Shown here piece by piece: positions 59,665-64,000 of a stretch of DNA of 64,000 nucleotides. The notes beneath the pieces are model-generated. The model was not told the DNA's origin. It ran no database searches and saw nothing but the letters and a program-made list of their open reading frames with translations. The DNA lies in contig JACATO010000989.1 of the NCBI GenBank assembly GCA_018389105.1, positions 744,001 through 808,000 of the forward strand, given 5' to 3'. Position 1 is the first letter of the stretch. Every line of letters starts with the position of its first letter. Source of the stretch: Nautilus pompilius (taxonomy: Eukaryota > Mollusca > Cephalopoda > Nautilida > Nautilidae). The position numbers and the translations under genes were made by a program.

Positions 59665-60553
59665 CAGAGAGATAGATGAGGCCATTATAGAGACGTGACG
59701 TCATTACAAGAGACGGGGAGTATGACGTTATTACAGAGAGAGATGACGTCATTATAGAGACGTGACGTCATTACAAGAGACGGTGAGTATGACGTTATTA
59801 CAGAGAGATAGATGACGTCATTATAGAGACGTGACGTCATTACAAGAGACGGGGAGTATGACGTTATTACAGAGAGATGACGTCATTATAGAGACGTGAC
59901 GTCATTACAAGAGACGGTGAGTATGACGTTATTACAGAGAGATGACGTCATTATAGAGACGTGACGTCATCACAAGAGACGGTGAGTATGACGTTATTAC
60001 AGAGAGATAGATGACGTCATTATAGAGACGTGACGTCATTACAAGAGACGGGGAGTATGACGTTATTACAGAGAGATATGACGTCATTATAGAGGCGTGA
60101 CGTCATTACAAGAGACGAGGAGTATGACGTTATTACAGAGAGATGACGTCATTATAGAGACGTGACGTCATTACAAGAGACGGGGAGTATGACGTTATTA
60201 CAGAGAGATAGATGACGTCATTATAGAGACGTGACGTCATTACAAGAGACGAGGAGTATGACGTTATTACAGAGAGAGATGACGTCATTATAGAGACGTG
60301 ACGTCATTACAAGAGACGAGGAGTATGACGTTATTACAGAGAGAGATGAGGTCATTATAGAGACGTGACGTCATTACAAGACGGTGAGTATGACGTTATT
60401 ACAGAGAGAGATGACGTCATTATAGAGACGTGACGTCATTATTACAAGAGACGAGGAGTATGACGTTATTACAGAGAGAGATGAGGTCATTATAGAGACG
60501 TGACGTCATCACAAGAGACGAGGAGTATGATGTTATTAGAGAGAGAGAGAGAT
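59665..60553 (+). repeat. CRE-type satellite, array 3 (65-70 bp units)
   Basis: TATGACGTTATTA (TATGATGTTATTA in the last) recurs at 59721, 59788, 59857, 59922, 59987, 60056, 60123, 60188, 60257, 60324, 60389, 60459 and 60526. That makes thirteen units of 65-70 bp; most of the length variation comes from extra GA or GATA near the start of the unit. Each unit reads GATGACGTCATTATAGAGAC, GTGACGTCATTACAAGAGAC, GRGGAGTATGACGTTATTAC, AGAGA. Most carry two TGACGTCA palindromes; three units have GAGGTC or GAGGCC in the first. It shares unit order with array 2 and, inverted, with array 1. It ends in a GA repeat. Confidence 0.97.
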
Positions 60554-62619
60554 CGATATGGAAAATTTTGGAAACCAAAACCAAGCAGGTGTCTCCAAAA
60601 GGGGCCATAGCAGGGCCATGACGCTACGCGATCGGTCACCTGTCGCCTCTTGCAAGCTTGTTCTCCTTTATTCAAGGCCAGTACTGTAGCTGATTATTAA
60701 TACACAAAAAAAGATTTTTGCCTACTACTAAGTGCATCATTTTTCTCTGGTGCCACGTGACGTCACACGATTCGTAGGATGCGCATGTGTCAGGCTCCAA
60801 GCCTGCCAATTTTCACGCCTCCTCTTTCATATTAGCCAACATAAATGAGTATTACGGATTTTCTCTCTTTCTACTTTTTCAATGTTTCGATATAGAGTTC
60901 CGTTTTTAAATAATTAGTCAAGCAGTTTTTTTTTGTTTTTTTTTTTAAACTAGAGAAATAGAATAAACTCTAAACGTTTGAAAACGGCACATTCAGAAGT
61001 GGAAATGGGCCTCAGAAGATATTTTGAACTTTGTCTCAGATCGAAGTCAACATAAGAAAACCAACTCAAGTAAAAAAAAAAGAATAAAGAATACAACTGG
61101 GGGAAAATAGAAAGCTTAAAATTAATTTCCTCTTTTCCTTTTGAAAACGAAAGGAAAAGGTACTCTAAATTTTTTCAATTAGTCAGAATATTTGCAGATG
61201 GTTAATCATGTGTATCTGATTACGAAAGGTCCTAGAAGAACCTTTTTTTTTTTAAATCTCTCGCTGGCCAATACAATTACAATCTGAATCAACCTAATGG
61301 CTACCATTATTATTTTGATGATTTTAGAGAGCCTTTCAGCTACGGCCAAATAAGTGAAGTTAAAGAACGATATTAATCATAAGCCCTATTTTTAGAAATG
61401 CTTCGTACGAAAAAGAGATAACGACAAAAGATTCAAAGAATAACTTAATTTGTATTATCAGTAAACATAAGTACAATGTAGGTAGTTTACTGCTATAGCT
61501 ACAGAATTGGTCTTCAGTGGAACAGCGAAAATACTTGCTAACGCGGAGAACCTACGGTAACACCATCCTTTTCTATATACATCTCTGTAACTGTGCAGGT
61601 AAAATGCCTACATTTTATTGTAGTTATGTATATTACATCTGCATTGTTTCCTTTATTTCCCTCTGCCAGTGACTTCTTATAGTGGCTCAGTACTAAACGT
61701 TTCAGTTTCCAGTTTACTAGGAGAATGATGGAAAATTGTCTTTCCTTGACTTCTTTTGTAACAAGTGATAATGTTCTTGATATAGCTGTGTACTGTACAC
61801 CTACATTCATGAACCTTACTATGAAATGGAATAGACAATTTTTCCATTTTTACATAAATCTAATTTAGTTTTTACTCAGCTCTACTGAGCCTTAAGATAT
61901 GTCTTGTATTTCTAAATTGTTTGCAACATTATGGCTTCCGAAAACATCACTAACACTAATGCGAAAGTACTCTCAGGACTATATTTAACTACACTTACTA
62001 AATGTACTATTAATAATGTTATTTATTACCTTGTACATTATCCATTTTCGAAACTTAATTTCATTGTCAACTTTAAATAAAATTAGTTTATTTCTTTTTA
62101 AGTTTAAAGATCGAATTCCTCCTGCGGACAAATCGCATGTTGTTTACTTGCTACATAGTCAGTCTTGTGAGGCGAGGCCATCCGGTCGTCTACGAGAGGT
62201 TCCTGGTACATCTGCCTGGCAGAGACATTTCAGCCTTATTAGTCATCTCCTTAGATCTAGATCACAAGTCCGTTTTGGATAGCGTTAGAGTACTTGCCAC
62301 ATCGTGTTCCGATTTCAAATTTCAAATTTAAGAATCTTTATTCATCAAATATCTGAAGCCCGTTTTGGATGGACATAATACTTCTCTCCCTTCGCCACTC
62401 TCCTTAAATTTGCATATATCTATTTTGCCCTTTACCAGTTATAAGGGGCGCAAATGTCCTCCTTTTGCGGTGTTTTTTTTTAGTTTCATATTTTTTCCTT
62501 CGTTGTATCTTTGTTAAACGTATCGTAGATCAAAGCCCATGTATTCTGCGCAGTTCACACTACGTATCATGTATAATTGTATTGGCTATCGTTGGTTCCT
62601 ACGCCTGCGCACACATACC
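60554..62619. other. Stretch without a recognised gene
   Basis: Contains GTGACGTCACACG at about 60757-60769 and a GC-richer patch at 62130-62300 with overlapping plus frames (62016-62282, 62137-62331). Neither frame has a recognisable motif. Confidence 0.4.
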
Positions 62620-62880
62620 TTGTGAAATAACTGAATGTGAACAGGGGTGTGGCTTCTCGGCTATGGATGACAATTTCAAGAACATGGAGACATTTGACTT
62701 CTGAAGACCAGTTCACGGTCGACCAGGATCACAGCCCCAACGGATGATCGTTATGCGCCACTCTCGGCTTGGCGAAGCAGAACTCCGACACCTACCTAAC
62801 AGGTGCCCGATCTCTCTGCGGCCGCAGGGAAGTTGACGTCAGCCTCAACCACACACATAGAGGCTGGATGAATACCCTTT
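62620..62880 (+). mobile_element. Possible Tc1-like transposase N-terminal fragment
   Basis: The sequence around 62690-62790 reads, over changing frames, like the linker after the first DNA-binding domain of Tc1-like transposases (GQFT.RPG.GRPR.TT..DDRYL). ACGGATGATCGTTATGCGCC encodes TDDRYAP at the expected place. Only about 60-80 codons are recognisable and no catalytic motif follows, so this is a short and uncertain fragment. Confidence 0.3.
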
Positions 62881-63558
62881 TCTTGAAAACATCTAATTTA
62901 TTTCTGTTTACATTCTTTGTGTTAGAATCCCTTCTTATTTCCTGATTTTTTCCCTGTACATTTCCCTTTACACCCGTACATATTCCTTTGATTAAAGTTG
63001 TGTTACATAGAGAGACGTTTGTGACCGTTCTGGAGATATTCGGTGATTTTGTTTGTTGTTGCTTAACTTTTAGAAACCGGGGTATTTAGTGTTCGAGCGA
63101 CATCAACGATTAGTATCAAATCAACGAGAAAAATTACGCACGTGTCTTAATGCATTCTGATATATCTTGCATTTATGTTTAGAAATGTAAGCAAATGGGG
63201 AAATTCCGGACGTAATCGTTATTTTACGCACAAACCAATGAAAAAACCGAACGATGAAGGAAATCGCTTGAGAATAACATTCTGAACGATTTTCTACAGT
63301 AGGGGTCGCTACGTTCCTTGCAGCGGTGCTGCAGAAGCCAAACTGGTTATTTTATAATAAAATTACGCCTGTTCTAACTTATAAACGCTTTGTAGGTGGT
63401 TTTTTTACAATAGACTAATTTCATAGCTACAAATGAAGTCTTGTTTCGTCTCGGGACATGAAGCCGATGATTAGTTCAGTAATCCAATTGTTTAACCTTA
63501 CATTGGTCGTTAAAACTGAATCACGCTTTTAAGAAGCAAACAGACTCCGCTATGAGGC

Positions 63559-63560
<2 letters not shown>
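62881..63560. other. AT-rich stretch, no gene recognised
   Basis: Nothing supported on either strand. Confidence 0.4.
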
Positions 63561-63591
<31 letters not shown>

Positions 63592-63601
63592 TGTGTGTGT
63601 T
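63561..63601. repeat. (TG)n microsatellite
   Basis: About 40 bp of TG repeat with one phase break. Confidence 0.95.
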
Positions 63602-63629
63602 CCACTCTCCCGGCAGAGAATCCACGGTC

Positions 63630-63968
63630 CACCTCTGCATTTCGCAGAGTTTACGAGGGGGGGTTGGCGACGGACATTAATTTACATGACCACACAGGTT
63701 GACCAGCGCGATAAACACGTGACCCGAGACGTCTCGCGGTTACCCCTTGGATATATGACGCCTGAAACCCCTCCACACAGCCCTTGATGCCATCGCTGAT
63801 TTTGACAGGAAAGAAACCTTACTACAACAATTTTCATTAGCAGAGGGATGGAAACCGGAATACCCGGGAAAAGCTGACGCGGGGAGAGTCGCCACACATG
63901 CACAGCCTGGACTCACCGAGAACCAAACCGTTGCTGCAACCATAACAGGCAAGTGCGCTACCCTAAGG
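63630..63968 (-). repeat. tRNA-headed SINE, inverted, at right edge
   Basis: Read on the minus strand the head is GGTAGCGCACTTGCCTGTTA (63965-63946), a good A box as in TAGCGCACTTG of lysine- or arginine-type tRNAs. GGTTCTCGGTGAGTCC, a diverged B box, follows at about 63925-63910, then GGCTGTGCATGTGTGGCGAC and CTCCCCGCGTCAGCTTTTCC. This head and body combination is common behind molluscan tRNA-derived SINEs. The 3' end is near the TG repeat; no clear poly(A) tail is present. Confidence 0.55.
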
Positions 63969-64000
63969 GGGGGTCCACGTTTCGTGAAAGGAAAAACTAA

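Noticed and set aside
59510-60675. Minus-strand ORFs at the edges of array 3
   Set aside because: Short frames composed partly of satellite units, with no family.
1-64000. LTR retroelements, endogenous viruses or Polintons
   Set aside because: I saw no long terminal direct repeats, reverse transcriptase, integrase, capsid or envelope signatures that I could support by eye.

Overview
This is AT-rich animal genomic DNA with long intergenic or intronic stretches, many simple repeats, tandem satellites and decayed transposons, and very little recognisable coding sequence. Several short features point to a mollusc, most likely a gastropod: the dispersed TTAYCTCCCTT motif, tRNA-headed SINEs followed by TTCCTCCCACATCTAAA-like bodies, and a mixture of Tc1-like, mariner, Tigger and hAT remnants. 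This assignment is an inference, not a measurement.

Left part (1-13 kb): a few exon-like pieces near the left edge (462-537 minus, 784-1053 plus, 1709-1768 plus), none of which I can name. A quiet AT-rich stretch follows, then a 5'-truncated hAT transposase with its 3' terminal inverted repeat (7.7-8.65 kb) beside an inverted, decayed Tigger/pogo transposase (8.7-9.96 kb). Next comes a CpG-rich block (10.3-10.8 kb) and a nine-copy 65-bp tandem repeat in which almost every unit holds CACCTG and CACGTG E-boxes (12.0-12.6 kb).

Middle (13-32 kb): the one convincing host coding exon is the last coding exon of a synaptotagmin-like C2-domain protein, on the minus strand at 16865-17196. Its acceptor sits behind a CT microsatellite. 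Upstream of it in the intron lies about 690 bp of interrupted TG repeat. A 117-bp tandem triplication (21.1-21.5 kb), the first CRE-type satellite array (22.7-23.2 kb), two SINEs and two Tc1-like transposase remnants follow.

Right part (32-64 kb): scattered SINEs, two further and larger arrays of the CRE-type satellite (43.2-44.4 and 59.7-60.55 kb), a possible exon cluster near 51 kb, two more Tc1-like fragments, a mariner of the Hsmar1/SETMAR type (56.93-58.14 kb), and an arginine-tRNA-like SINE at the right edge.

The most unusual feature is the satellite family. Three separated arrays, one inverted relative to the other two, are built from related units of about 42-74 bp packed with the palindrome TGACGTCA, the consensus cAMP response element. 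The same 8-mer also occurs in the 117-bp repeat and at about ten single sites. No retrovirus, LTR element, Polinton or CRISPR array was recognised. The transposon genes are all broken, and the host genes can only be seen in part.
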